Virus record (IMG/VR): IMGVR_UViG_3300028025_001979
Location: 1-38,389 of that record
Direction: 5' to 3' (one strand)
Source of the DNA: a virus
DNA: 38,389 bases
How positions within the stretch are numbered: position 1 is the first letter of the stretch; each line of letters opens with the position of its first letter. The position numbers and the translations under genes are program-made. Below the pieces are notes generated by a model that saw nothing but the letters and a program-made list of their open reading frames with translations, was not told the origin of the DNA and did no database searches. Of this stretch, positions 16,991 to 24,749 are shown one piece after another.

Positions 16991-18553
16991 ATGCCCGTCA
17001 ATTTTGGCTTACTGTCAAACGCTGCTCTTACTGGTCTTAGCGAACAGGAAAGAACCGATCTTCAAAAGCAAGCCACTACACAGTTCTTGCTTGGCTCTTT
17101 ATTGAGCAATGACCCTTCTATGGGTTTGCGCTCTGCCCTGAGTGTTCCTGAGCAATACACAACAGCGCAAAGAGGAATTACAGAGGCCCGACAAAAGGCT
17201 TCTGAGCGTCAAGCTGTTGCTGATTTTCAGAATCGCTACTTGCCTACGCAGTTCAATGAATCTAGCCCACAGTTCACAGGTCCAGTAACGCCTGATGTTG
17301 AGGCTCGTCAGAATGAGTTGGCTGCTGCTCGTAGTCAAGGTATGCCATTCAACATTCAGAATGCTTTGCAAGATGTTCTGAGACTGCCTCCAACAGTACA
17401 AGGTCCAATCCGAGAGACTATTACTGCTATGCAGCCCAAGCTTCAGGGTAACTTGCTGCTCAATCCTAACCAGCAAATTGTTGGTGGTATTCCTACTTTT
17501 GATCCGAGATCTGGCACTGTTGTTACGCCATCTGTTGAAGGTGGACAGGCAACATTTAATGTAACTAATGCTCCAGGCTATGCTGGCGCTGTTGCAAGGA
17601 ATGCATTGCCACCACTTAAGCCAAACCAAGAATACGTGTTTGACAGAAACGGTAACCCAACAGGCATTCGTACTGCAAGTGGCGCTCTTCAATCAATTCA
17701 AGATATTGCAAGTGCTGAAGCAGTTGGTCAAGCCTCAGGTCAGCTTCAAGAGATTATTGATCCACGTACCCAGCAAAAAATACTTGTTCCAAGGTCATCT
17801 TTGCTTAGTGGCCCTAATGCTTCTACTCAAGGTACTGGTGCGCCTACTGGCGCATCCGCAAGTAATGTTTCCGCAGTATCCCCCGGTCAAGCAACACTTA
17901 ATGCTGCTGCTGATGAGCGTTTTAAGACCTTCTCCAACGATAGCTTGGCTGGCTCTAACTCTGCCAGTGGTCGTAAGCTTGCTGCTGAACAGTTATACGA
18001 CCTGTCAACACGAATCCAAAACAACAGACTTACTGGATTGCAAGCAGGTGCTTACGGCTTCATGAATGCGATTCCAGGTATTGGCAAGATGTTTGAACAA
18101 GACATCACTGACATTACCCGAATGAACCAGTCTGTTGCTACCGCCCAGCTTGAGAAGACAGCACAGCAAAAGGGTGCTGCTAGTAACTTGGACGCTCAGG
18201 TCATTGCTCGTGGTTATGCAAGTTTGACAGACCCTGCTGCTGCAACACGAATTCTTGCTGCACAAGAGATTGCTTTGGCTGACAAAGACATTGCTCGTAA
18301 TCAGTTCGTTGAGAACTACACGGGTGATCCTGGAAAGATTGCTACGGCATGGGCTAACTCTCCTGACAACAAGCCAATCTTTACACACCCTAAGTTCAAC
18401 CAGTTCTTGTCAGAACAAGTTAACGCATGGAATCAAGGTGGTAGGAAAGACAAACCAGTGTTGCCAGCAGGTTTCCAGTTTGGTACAGGCAAGCAATCTG
18501 GTCAGTTCCAAATCAAACGTCCTGATGGCTCAATTTACATAGTAGGTCAGTAA
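16991..18553 (+). CDS. Internal virion / ejection protein
   Basis: A 520-residue Ala/Gln-rich protein of mixed helix and loop without a recognised catalytic motif. It starts with RBS AAGGAG nine bases after the previous gene and overlaps the transglycosylase gene by one base (TAATG). Its order and size match the middle protein of the three-protein ejection complexes of podoviruses (compare T7 gp14-gp15-gp16), an inference from position. The C-terminus (FGTGKQSGQFQIKRPDGS) is beta-rich. Confidence 0.75.
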   Translation: MPVNFGLLSNAALTGLSEQERTDLQKQATTQFLLGSLLSNDPSMGLRSALSVPEQYTTAQRGITEARQKASERQAVADFQNRYLPTQFNESSPQFTGPVTPDVEARQNELAAARSQGMPFNIQNALQDVLRLPPTVQGPIRETITAMQPKLQGNLLLNPNQQIVGGIPTFDPRSGTVVTPSVEGGQATFNVTNAPGYAGAVARNALPPLKPNQEYVFDRNGNPTGIRTASGALQSIQDIASAEAVGQASGQLQEIIDPRTQQKILVPRSSLLSGPNASTQGTGAPTGASASNVSAVSPGQATLNAAADERFKTFSNDSLAGSNSASGRKLAAEQLYDLSTRIQNNRLTGLQAGAYGFMNAIPGIGKMFEQDITDITRMNQSVATAQLEKTAQQKGAASNLDAQVIARGYASLTDPAAATRILAAQEIALADKDIARNQFVENYTGDPGKIATAWANSPDNKPIFTHPKFNQFLSEQVNAWNQGGRKDKPVLPAGFQFGTGKQSGQFQIKRPDGSIYIVGQ

Positions 18554-20730
18554 TGGCAACTAAAGACGAAATCTTTGCATTCGCTGCTCAAGAGGCAGAG
18601 CGTCAAGGGGTTCCGTTGCCCTTGGTGCAAGGCGTTATTGACGCTGAGTCTGGTGGTAGGTTTGATGCTCGTGGTCCTAAAACACGATCAGGAGAGTCTG
18701 CATTCGGTCCAATGCAATTGATGTCTGCCACCGCCAAAGAGCTTGGTGTTGACCGCATGAACTGGCAGGACAACATCCGTGGTGGCGTGAAGTATCTTGG
18801 TCAACTTAGCCAACGCTTCTCTTCACCTGAGTTGGTTCTTGCTGCCTACAACGCTGGTCCTGGTAATGTGGAAAAGTATGGTGGTGTTCCACCATTCAAA
18901 GAAACCCAAAACTATGTGAAGAAGGTCCAAAACTTTATGTCTAAACCTACAGACGATGATTTTGTTCCATTTGAGACGGCCCCTCAGAAGGCGACTCAAC
19001 AAGCAAGCACAGCCCCTGCCCAACAAGCGGCTGATGACTTTGTTCCGTTCTCTGCTGCTGCACCAGCGCCAGCACCTCGTCCAACACCAAACGTGGCCAA
19101 CATTGTTGACGCTGTTAGAGCGCAAGCTAATCAGCCACCCAGCCAATTCCTGCAAGACGTTCGTGCCAGCTTCAATCCTTTGGATGTGTTCCGTGGCAAG
19201 ACAACTACAGGCCAATTGGCAATGGGTGCTGGTAACCTGATCAACACAGGCATCCAGAATGTCTTGGGTAGCCTTGGAGTTTCTGATGAGTACATGGGCA
19301 GAACCCGTACTGCTCCTAGCCCTGCTGCTCCTACACAGTCTATTAGCGACATTATTACTGGTGTTGCTAGAACGGCTCAGGAGCGTCCTGGACTGCTTGT
19401 TGGTAGTCTCGGTACGGCAATGCTTGATCCACTCAACGTAGCCATTCCTGGTGGCATTCAGAGGTCATTGGCGACTGCTACACCTAGAGTTGTGGCACAG
19501 AATGCTCCACGTACTGCTGCTCTTGCACAGAATGTTGGTGCTGCTGCTGGTGGTGGTGCTGTTTCTTCTACTGCTGCTCAGTTGGCAGAAACTGGTACTG
19601 TCAACCCTGCCCAGTTGAGTAACGAGATACTTGCTGGCACTTTGATGTCTGCTCCTTTTGCTGCTACTGGTGCTGTTACAACACCTCGTCAGCCAGCCCA
19701 ATTGACACAATCACAGCAAGTTGCTCAACGTGCTATTACTGAAGGTGCAACACTGCCTCCAACTCAGGTCAACCCTACCATTCTGAATCGTTTGCTTGAA
19801 GGCTTTTCTGGCAAACAACAGACAAGCCAAGTTGCGTCACTGAAAAACCAAGAGGTTATCAACACTCAGGCTCGTAAGTCTTTGGGTCTTGCTCCTGACA
19901 CACCGATTACTCCTCAAGTATTGCAGGAATATCGTACTGTCAAAGGCCAAGCATACGATGCTTTGAGGTCTAACCCTGCTTACTACACAGACCGTACATT
20001 CATTGGCGATGTCAATAAACGTATTGCTGACTTGCAGAAGATTGGCGACACGACTGATGTTCGTGCCGAGATCAATGTTCTCAATGGCCTAAAGCAACTT
20101 AGGTTTGATGGCGATGGTCTTGTTGAGCAAATTAAGAGGTTGCGAGGTGATGCTGAAGCAAACTTATCATCTGGCAATGCAAGAGATATGAGCTTGGGAA
20201 GGGCGCAAAAGTTTGCCTCTCAACAACTTGAAGATCTTGCAGAACGTAACCTGCAAAAATTCAACCAACCAGATGTCATGAAGAACTTTAAGCAAGCTCG
20301 TCAGGACATTGCCAAGAGCTACACGATTGAAAAGTCGTTGAATGCCGCTACTGGTGACGTATCTGGTGCTAAGTTGGGTCAACGTGCTGCTGCTGGCAAG
20401 ATTGTTCCCGCTGAACTTCAGGCCGTGTCTGATGCTGCTGCTGCATTCCCAACAGCGTTCCAGAACACTGCACGTATTGGTAGCGTTCCCGGTATCAGCC
20501 CATTTGATTTTGCTGCCGCAACAACTGGTGCAGTTGCAACTGCCAATCCTTTTGTAATGGGTGCTGTTTTGGGCCGTCCTGGAGCTAGGGCTGCAATTAC
20601 TAGCGCACCATTCCAAAACCGGATGCTGCCAAACACAACTCCTAGAGTCCCAGGATTGCTAAGCAGGATTACGACCGATCCATTAGCCAACTACGGCATC
20701 GGGATGTTGCCTCAATACGGCGTGCAATGA
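18553..20730 (+). CDS. Internal virion protein with lytic transglycosylase domain
   Basis: A 725-residue protein with an N-terminal SLT domain (about residues 5-130). The catalytic glutamate is E32 in DAESGG, with GPMQLM (52-57) and AAYNAGPG (97-104) completing the goose-type lysozyme signature. The enzyme opens a local hole in peptidoglycan so that DNA can cross the periplasm, as T7 gp16 does. The rest is Ala/Thr/Pro-rich with two near-identical DDFVPF motifs (about residues 134-139 and 160-165) and long helices. It is last in the ejection trio. Confidence 0.9.
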   Translation: MATKDEIFAFAAQEAERQGVPLPLVQGVIDAESGGRFDARGPKTRSGESAFGPMQLMSATAKELGVDRMNWQDNIRGGVKYLGQLSQRFSSPELVLAAYNAGPGNVEKYGGVPPFKETQNYVKKVQNFMSKPTDDDFVPFETAPQKATQQASTAPAQQAADDFVPFSAAAPAPAPRPTPNVANIVDAVRAQANQPPSQFLQDVRASFNPLDVFRGKTTTGQLAMGAGNLINTGIQNVLGSLGVSDEYMGRTRTAPSPAAPTQSISDIITGVARTAQERPGLLVGSLGTAMLDPLNVAIPGGIQRSLATATPRVVAQNAPRTAALAQNVGAAAGGGAVSSTAAQLAETGTVNPAQLSNEILAGTLMSAPFAATGAVTTPRQPAQLTQSQQVAQRAITEGATLPPTQVNPTILNRLLEGFSGKQQTSQVASLKNQEVINTQARKSLGLAPDTPITPQVLQEYRTVKGQAYDALRSNPAYYTDRTFIGDVNKRIADLQKIGDTTDVRAEINVLNGLKQLRFDGDGLVEQIKRLRGDAEANLSSGNARDMSLGRAQKFASQQLEDLAERNLQKFNQPDVMKNFKQARQDIAKSYTIEKSLNAATGDVSGAKLGQRAAAGKIVPAELQAVSDAAAAFPTAFQNTARIGSVPGISPFDFAAATTGAVATANPFVMGAVLGRPGARAAITSAPFQNRMLPNTTPRVPGLLSRITTDPLANYGIGMLPQYGVQ

Positions 20731-20819
20731 AAGATCTTGCTGTTGCCATTCTGGGAGCAGCAGTTCTAACGGGGTTCGTCCTCTATTGTCTCCGTATTCT
20801 TCATTGGGCATTTTCATGA
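20727..20819 (+). CDS. 30-aa single-span membrane micro-protein
   Basis: The ATG at 20727 overlaps the stop of the transglycosylase gene (ATGA), and the ORF ends at 20819, where the next ATG overlaps in turn. The product is 30 residues with one hydrophobic segment (LAVAILGAAVLTGFVLYCL) and a basic end. Overlaps on both sides are the main support. It is a possible holin regulator, but function is unknown. Confidence 0.6.
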   Translation: MKDLAVAILGAAVLTGFVLYCLRILHWAFS

Positions 20820-20893
20820 GAGTGAAATTTGCCATTGGTATTGTTGTTGTGTGGTGGCTTCTTCAGGTCGCCCTTGTTGTAGTGAGGGGCTAA
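20816..20893 (+). CDS. 25-aa single-span membrane micro-protein
   Basis: ATG at 20816 overlaps the upstream TGA (ATGA), and its TAA overlaps the next ATG at 20893 (TAATG). The 25-residue product is almost entirely one hydrophobic segment (FAIGIVVVWWLLQVALVVV) flanked by Arg/Lys at the start and Arg at the end. It may be a leader or membrane micro-protein that serves translational coupling. No family is recognised. Confidence 0.55.
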   Translation: MRVKFAIGIVVVWWLLQVALVVVRG

Positions 20894-21381
20894 TGTTAGA
20901 TCCAGTAAGCGCAATGGCTGCTGTGAGTGCAGCGGTAAACATGATCAAGAAAGCATCGGCAACAGTCGATGATGTTTCAAGCCTTGGTCCACTGATCGGC
21001 AAGTACTTTGATGCCAAACACACGGCCACCAAAGCAGCTAATCAGGCCAAGAAGGCTGGTGGATCAAACATGGGTAAGGCCATTGAGATCGAACTGGCAC
21101 TCAAGGCTCAGAGAGATTTTGAAGAACAACTCAAGGGTATGTTTTTCTCCACCAACAACATGGACGTTTGGAACTCAATCCAACAACGTGTGATGGAGAT
21201 GAACAAGGAGGAGATTGCCGAACAGCGTAGAGAGGCTGCAAGGGCACTTAACGCCTCTAAGAAACGCAAAGAAATGATTGAGTTGACCATTGCCATCACA
21301 TTGATTGCAGTGATCGCAATCATCATCTTCTGGGGCATTATGGAATTGCTCTTTTACTGTGCTGGTAACGGATGCGGTTGA
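20893..21381 (+). CDS. Membrane-anchored helical protein, 162 aa
   Basis: The ATG at 20893 has GAGGGG upstream and overlaps the preceding stop. The alternative GTG at 20851 lies inside the previous micro-ORF and is disfavoured. The product has an N-terminal Ala-rich helix, a charged coiled coil (about 85-130) and one C-terminal membrane segment (about 132-152, LTIAITLIAVIAIIIFWGIM) with Cys near the end. The family is known from phages only as hypothetical. Placement just before the lysis genes suggests a membrane-linked late function. Confidence 0.75.
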   Translation: MLDPVSAMAAVSAAVNMIKKASATVDDVSSLGPLIGKYFDAKHTATKAANQAKKAGGSNMGKAIEIELALKAQRDFEEQLKGMFFSTNNMDVWNSIQQRVMEMNKEEIAEQRREAARALNASKKRKEMIELTIAITLIAVIAIIIFWGIMELLFYCAGNGCG

Positions 21382-21541
21382 TGTGGACAAGTGGAAAGAA
21401 GTCAAGGATGGTTTTGACAAGTGGCTCAAAATCAACTGCTATCTTGGCTTTATCTGGGTCGGATTCAAGGTGCTTCAGTTCTTGCCACCAGACATTGCCG
21501 ACCGAGTCATTGAAGCTTTCTTGGGGAAACTAGGCATATGA
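21359..21541 (+). CDS. Small hypothetical protein with hydrophobic centre
   Basis: A 60-residue protein. It opens with a charged KWKEVKDGFDKWLK helix, then a hydrophobic stretch (CYLGFIWVGFKVLQFLPP) and an amphipathic end. The start is uncertain: GTG 21359 overlaps the upstream gene by 23 bp, and GTG 21383 is the alternative. The TGA overlaps the next ATG at 21538. The amino-acid composition is more protein-like than the competing ATG frame at 21380. Confidence 0.65.
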   Translation: MLVTDAVDVDKWKEVKDGFDKWLKINCYLGFIWVGFKVLQFLPPDIADRVIEAFLGKLGI

Positions 21542-21711
21542 AAGTCGAGATGTACCAAAGACACCTGAAAGACTTGCAAGAGCGTTTCAGGCTAAATCAC
21601 GAGCAGCACTTGAAGCAGTTGCAGTCAGACATCAGGCAGACAAAAGAACATAACGCCAAGCTGATTGAGCAGAGTAAGCCCCAACAACACACAGTGGATG
21701 TACGAGCATGA
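21538..21711 (+). CDS. Small coiled-coil protein, 57 aa
   Basis: ATG at 21538 overlaps the previous stop (ATGA) and the TGA at 21709-21711 overlaps the next ATG at 21708. The 57-residue product is a charged, Gln/His/Lys-rich helix (MYQRHLKDLQERF and so on) with no hydrophobic segment. No family is recognised. It is one of a chain of six to seven overlapping genes leading to the spanins. Confidence 0.65.
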   Translation: MKVEMYQRHLKDLQERFRLNHEQHLKQLQSDIRQTKEHNAKLIEQSKPQQHTVDVRA

Positions 21712-21917
21712 AATACTTTTTGTTGGCTGCTTTTCTTTTGCTTGCAGGGTGTGAGAACTCATACCGTTATCCATGCCAGAACCCTGACAATTTCCACAAG
21801 CCTGAGTGTTCAAAGCCACGGTGCTTGTTCACTCAAGACTGCCCTGAATACTTGGTAGCACCTATCTTGGAGAAGCAAATTGATCAAACTAAACCAGCCG
21901 AATCAGCAAAGCCCTGA
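21708..21917 (+). CDS. Small lipoprotein
   Basis: A 69-residue protein with a signal peptide MKYFLLAAFLLLAGC. The LLAGC lipobox places the lipidated cysteine at residue 15. The mature part has further cysteines (YPCQNPD, PECSKPRC, QDCPEY) that could form disulphides in the periplasm. It is likely anchored in a host membrane. It resembles small phage lipoproteins near lysis genes, for example exclusion or o-spanin-like proteins, but a proper Rz1 is encoded downstream, so this is something else. Confidence 0.75.
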   Translation: MKYFLLAAFLLLAGCENSYRYPCQNPDNFHKPECSKPRCLFTQDCPEYLVAPILEKQIDQTKPAESAKP

Positions 21918-22404
21918 AGATCGGCTAAGTGCCGAGGCCATTGAGGTCAGGGTATGGGGATTTGTGGTCGTAATGATCACCCTGATCTTGGCGGGTATTG
22001 TCTTTGCTCTTTTGTATAGCGTGACATTTGTTACCCAGCCCATCAAATCGATGGCTCCGATTGATCAGGCTTACACCAAGATGTTGAACGACATCGTGTT
22101 GCTGATCGTAGGCGGTATTGGTGGCATTGTTGGCAAACGTGCTGTATCTGGTGCTGTGAATGCTATGCGGCCAACACCTGTACCACCTACCCAACCACCA
22201 CATTACTATGCTCCACCTGTGCAGCAGTATGCTTATGCTCCGCAGCCAACTAATGCCATGCCAGACTTCAACTGGATGGGCTACAAGAATCCTGAACTTG
22301 ATGAGTCTTGGACACCTGGACCACCTCCAACAACACCACCAGAGCATCAAGAGCCTGATGATGAACGTGCTGAAATAGCCCTTGCTCGTAAGGAGTCCAC
22401 ATGA
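21880..22404 (+). CDS. Two-span membrane protein with Pro-rich tail (holin candidate)
   Basis: A 174-residue protein starting at TTG 21880, supported by GGAGAAG seven bases upstream. No ATG occurs before the first membrane segment. Membrane segments span about residues 26-48 and 70-86, followed by a long Pro/Gln/Tyr-rich cytoplasmic tail (about 96-174). It overlaps the lipoprotein gene by 38 bp and the Rz gene by 4 bp (ATGA). Two spans directly before spanin and endolysin genes make it the best holin candidate here, although the tail is unusually long. Confidence 0.65.
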   Translation: MIKLNQPNQQSPEDRLSAEAIEVRVWGFVVVMITLILAGIVFALLYSVTFVTQPIKSMAPIDQAYTKMLNDIVLLIVGGIGGIVGKRAVSGAVNAMRPTPVPPTQPPHYYAPPVQQYAYAPQPTNAMPDFNWMGYKNPELDESWTPGPPPTTPPEHQEPDDERAEIALARKEST

Positions 22405-22922
22405 CCTCAATCCAAAGAACAGCATTGGTGGTGTTTCTAGCCCTGCTGGTGGTGTTCGGGATTTACAAGTGGGGGTATGGCAGGGGGTGGGGTGATCGTG
22501 ATGCTGAGATGCAAATACAGATTGCCAAGAAGAATGACGAAGCCCGAGCCAAAGAGCAAGACATGGCTAAAGCTGTGGCTGAGAAAGATGCTGAACTACG
22601 AAAGGCCAACGATGATGTCAACAAAAAACAGTCTGATCTTAATCGCCTCATTGCTAATGGTAGGGTGCGCCTCCCCGCCGCAAGTTGCGTACAAGCCCCC
22701 GCAAGTACCCCCATTGCCCCCAGAGATAGCAATGAAACGAGAAGCCAACCTAGTGGATCGCCTGACCAAGCTCCTAGTAATACAGGACCAACCGAGTCAG
22801 AGCGTGAAACCTTGAGATTGATTGCAGAGATTGCAGCAGATGGCGACAGAGCTATTAACCAGCTAAATGCTTGTGTAGCAGCTTACGAGAACATGAGGAG
22901 CATCATCAATGGTAACAACTGA
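22401..22922 (+). CDS. Rz: Rz-like inner-membrane spanin (i-spanin)
   Basis: A 173-residue protein with an N-terminal membrane anchor (about residues 8-24, LVVFLALLVVFGIYKWG) and a periplasmic helical region of charged heptads (about 35-85). The later part carries two cysteines. Rz joins with Rz1 across the periplasm to fuse inner and outer membranes at lysis. The Rz1 frame is nested inside at +1, and the endolysin gene follows with a 14-bp overlap, the classical lysis arrangement. Confidence 0.88.
   Translation: MTSIQRTALVVFLALLVVFGIYKWGYGRGWGDRDAEMQIQIAKKNDEARAKEQDMAKAVAEKDAELRKANDDVNKKQSDLNRLIANGRVRLPAASCVQAPASTPIAPRDSNETRSQPSGSPDQAPSNTGPTESERETLRLIAEIAADGDRAINQLNACVAAYENMRSIINGNN
22612..22815 (+). 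CDS. Rz1: Rz1-like outer-membrane lipoprotein spanin (o-spanin), nested in Rz
   Basis: A 67-residue protein entirely within the Rz gene in another frame. The ATG at 22612 (or 22615) follows AAAGG. It has a signal sequence with lipobox LMVGC (Cys19) and a Pro-rich mature part (PPQVAYKPPQVPPLPPE), as in Rz1 proteins. After lipidation it would sit in the outer membrane and meet Rz in the periplasm. A longer upstream frame (from 22477) has no suitable signal and is not preferred. Confidence 0.9.
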   Translation: MMSTKNSLILIASLLMVGCASPPQVAYKPPQVPPLPPEIAMKREANLVDRLTKLLVIQDQPSQSVKP

Positions 22923-23523
22923 TCAACTAAAACAGCTACACATTGGACCTGAATGGGCTGACCCGTTGAACTACACATTTCAGCGGTTTGGCATCACAAC
23001 TCCAAATCAAATGGCCGCATTCATTGGTCAATGTGGTCATGAGAGTGCCAACTTTAGGGTGTTGGAAGAGAACCTGAATTACCGTGCTGCTACGCTGTTG
23101 AAGCTGTTCCCACGGACACCTCGTAGAACATGGGGATTTACCCCTGAAGAAGCTGCTGCTTATGAGCGTCAACCAAAGAAAATTGCAAACCGTATTTACA
23201 GTAACCGTATGTCAAATCGGGATGAGGCTTCTGGTGATGGCTGGCGTTTTCGTGGCCGTGGTTGTATTCAGTTGACGGGTACTGCCAACTATCACCATGC
23301 AGGTAAAGCCCTGGGTGTGGACTTCATCATGGAGCCTGACCTTGTAGCTACACCTCAGTACGCTGCTCTAACGGCTGGGTGGTTTTGGGATACCCAGAAA
23401 CTCAACGCAATTGCTGAGTCTGGGAATCACTTGGCTCTGACAAAGAAGATCAATGGTGGAACTATCGGCCTTGATGACCGAATCAAGCACACCAATCATG
23501 CTTTGTCTTTGTTTGGCGGCTGA
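22909..23523 (+). CDS. Endolysin, glycoside hydrolase family 19 (chitinase-like)
   Basis: A 204-residue single-domain lysin. The GH19-type signature includes FIGQCGHESANF (about 38-49) with catalytic E45 and the GDGWRFRGRGCIQLTG region (about 109-124), typical of phage lysozyme-like chitinase-fold enzymes that cut the peptidoglycan glycan strand. No signal peptide or SAR segment is seen, so release depends on a holin. The ATG at 22909 overlaps Rz. Its 3' end overlaps the convergent DUF3310 gene by 28 bp. Confidence 0.93.
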   Translation: MVTTDQLKQLHIGPEWADPLNYTFQRFGITTPNQMAAFIGQCGHESANFRVLEENLNYRAATLLKLFPRTPRRTWGFTPEEAAAYERQPKKIANRIYSNRMSNRDEASGDGWRFRGRGCIQLTGTANYHHAGKALGVDFIMEPDLVATPQYAALTAGWFWDTQKLNAIAESGNHLALTKKINGGTIGLDDRIKHTNHALSLFGG

Positions 23524-23792
23524 CTGTACTGAAGTTCCAGAAGCAGTTCAAGGTAATGGATTGCTTTCTGGATGTCAGCAGCACCATTCTTCTCTTTGTG
23601 CCTAGTAACGTATTTGATGACGTTACCTTCACAAAATCCAAGATTGTTGGCGTGAATGTAGACAATGGGCTGGATGCCTTTGTCTTTGTAGTGACCACCT
23701 GATACCTGCTTATCAAGGGCCGACAACTTAACCTTGGGTATACACCCATGTGTCATGCAGTGATTGACTGTTTGGCATTCATCACAAAGCAT
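23496..23792 (-). CDS. DUF3310 protein (nucleotide kinase-like small phage protein)
   Basis: A 98-residue protein. The core ALDKQVSGGHYKDKGIQPI (about 25-43) followed by EGNVIKYVTRHKEKNG and AIHYLELLL is the DUF3310 signature, found in many phages including T7 gp1.7-type proteins linked to nucleotide metabolism. The ATG at 23792 has GGAGTC upstream and overlaps the stop of the MazG-like gene. It is the last gene of the leftward operon, with no terminator seen between it and the endolysin. Confidence 0.88.
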   Translation of the reverse strand: MLCDECQTVNHCMTHGCIPKVKLSALDKQVSGGHYKDKGIQPIVYIHANNLGFCEGNVIKYVTRHKEKNGAADIQKAIHYLELLLELQYSQPPNKDKA

Positions 23793-24097
23793 CACGACTC
23801 CTTGATGAAAATGCCTTCTGGTGACAGATAACCCTTGCGGTCTTTGATCTGCTCATAGGCATGGTTAAAACAGGTCACAAGGTCCAAATCAGCAGTGGCG
23901 CAACCCATAACAAGAGTAACAAGAATATCGCCGTACGCATCGATCATGGCCTCTCTATCATTAGATGCAATTGCATCAAGCAGTTCTTGCAATTCTTCTT
24001 TTGTTTTCCAAGCCTGAGCCATTGGATTGCTGTTCTGGACAATGCCCCTAGCCTCACCCCATTGGATGACTTGCATTTCAATTTGTGCGTAACTCAT
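23792..24097 (-). CDS. MazG-like nucleotide pyrophosphohydrolase
   Basis: A 101-residue all-helical protein. KTKEELQELLDAI (E34, E35, E38) followed by DAYGDILVTLV (D53, D57) is the MazG/all-alpha NTP pyrophosphatase metal site. Such phage enzymes hydrolyse (d)NTPs or alarmones and help maintain nucleotide pools. The ATG at 24097 overlaps the preceding stop (ATGA). A GTG three codons earlier is possible. It is paired with DUF3310, a common phage combination. Confidence 0.86.
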   Translation of the reverse strand: MSYAQIEMQVIQWGEARGIVQNSNPMAQAWKTKEELQELLDAIASNDREAMIDAYGDILVTLVMGCATADLDLVTCFNHAYEQIKDRKGYLSPEGIFIKES

Positions 24098-24405
24098 ACC
24101 GTCCACTCTCTTTCATTGCGTCCTGAATCTGATTTGACTGTCTTGCCTGTCAAGAACACAAGACCCATGACTTTCATTTCGTTCATACGCCGAGAAATCT
24201 GTGTGCCGTCCATGTTGGTCAACCTGGCAATCCCGTCCTTGCCAAGAGGTCCATGTTCTTTAAGACACTGGTAAATCACTTGCTGATGTTTTACCGCAGC
24301 TTCTTTGATTGAATCTGCCGCCTCAAACGAGGTGATCGGATCTGTTGACCGAACACGAGGAAACTTGATGTCAAAGAACTCTTTGAATGTTTTGATGGCT
24401 GTCAT
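24094..24405 (-). CDS. Winged helix-turn-helix protein
   Basis: A 103-residue protein. After a short N-terminal part, the segment KHQQVIYQCLKEHGPLGKDGIARLTNMDGTQISRRMNEM (about 38-77, quoted in outline) is a winged-helix DNA-binding domain, followed by a two-strand wing ending ERTV-like. RBS AGGA precedes the ATG at 24405. It may regulate the leftward operon or take part in replication. Neither is shown. Confidence 0.78.
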   Translation of the reverse strand: MTAIKTFKEFFDIKFPRVRSTDPITSFEAADSIKEAAVKHQQVIYQCLKEHGPLGKDGIARLTNMDGTQISRRMNEMKVMGLVFLTGKTVKSDSGRNEREWTV

Positions 24406-24500
24406 ATTTTGTCCTATTAGGAGGGGTACTCGCTGCGTCTGGTTTATGCAATCTTAAAAAAGTCTTGACTTAACAACCAGCATCCGCTTTCCCCCGTTAA

Positions 24501-24746
24501 TCAGAAGAAGTCTTCAAAGTCATCAGCCTTGGCCTTGTTGGTAGGCTGGCTAGATTGACGAGTTGGGTCTTTAGGACGTACAGACAAACTGATGAAGTTG
24601 TTGCCTTGTTTGCTTTGTTTCTTCCATCCAGAGATCCAGTGTTCAACACCATCAATGTTGATAGATCCACTAAAGTCTGGATGCTTCTTTTCAGTCTTCT
24701 TGTCATTTTTGGACAAGATGCCACGATTTGTATTGTCGAATTCCAT
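24501..24746 (-). CDS. SSB-like single-stranded DNA-binding protein
   Basis: An 81-residue protein with an OB-like strand pattern: NRGILSKNDKK, then DFSGSINIDG, WISGW and NFISLSVRPKD. It has a disordered linker and an acidic/aromatic end (KADDFEDFF) like SSB C-terminal tails that recruit partner proteins. It lies directly downstream of the ERF annealing protein in the same operon, which fits a recombination/replication role. It is shorter than bacterial SSB. Confidence 0.75.
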   Translation of the reverse strand: MEFDNTNRGILSKNDKKTEKKHPDFSGSINIDGVEHWISGWKKQSKQGNNFISLSVRPKDPTRQSSQPTNKAKADDFEDFF

Positions 24747-24749
24747 TAT

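Noticed and set aside
21380-21517. ATG frame beginning MWTSGKK in the 21359-21541 interval
   Set aside because: It is open but Ser/Thr/Cys-rich and shadow-like. The other frame gives a better amphipathic and hydrophobic pattern and an ATGA overlap to the next gene.
24455-24480. Hairpin AAGTC-TT-GACTT before the winged-helix gene's 5' end as terminator
   Set aside because: A 2-nt loop cannot form, and the stem is only 5 bp.
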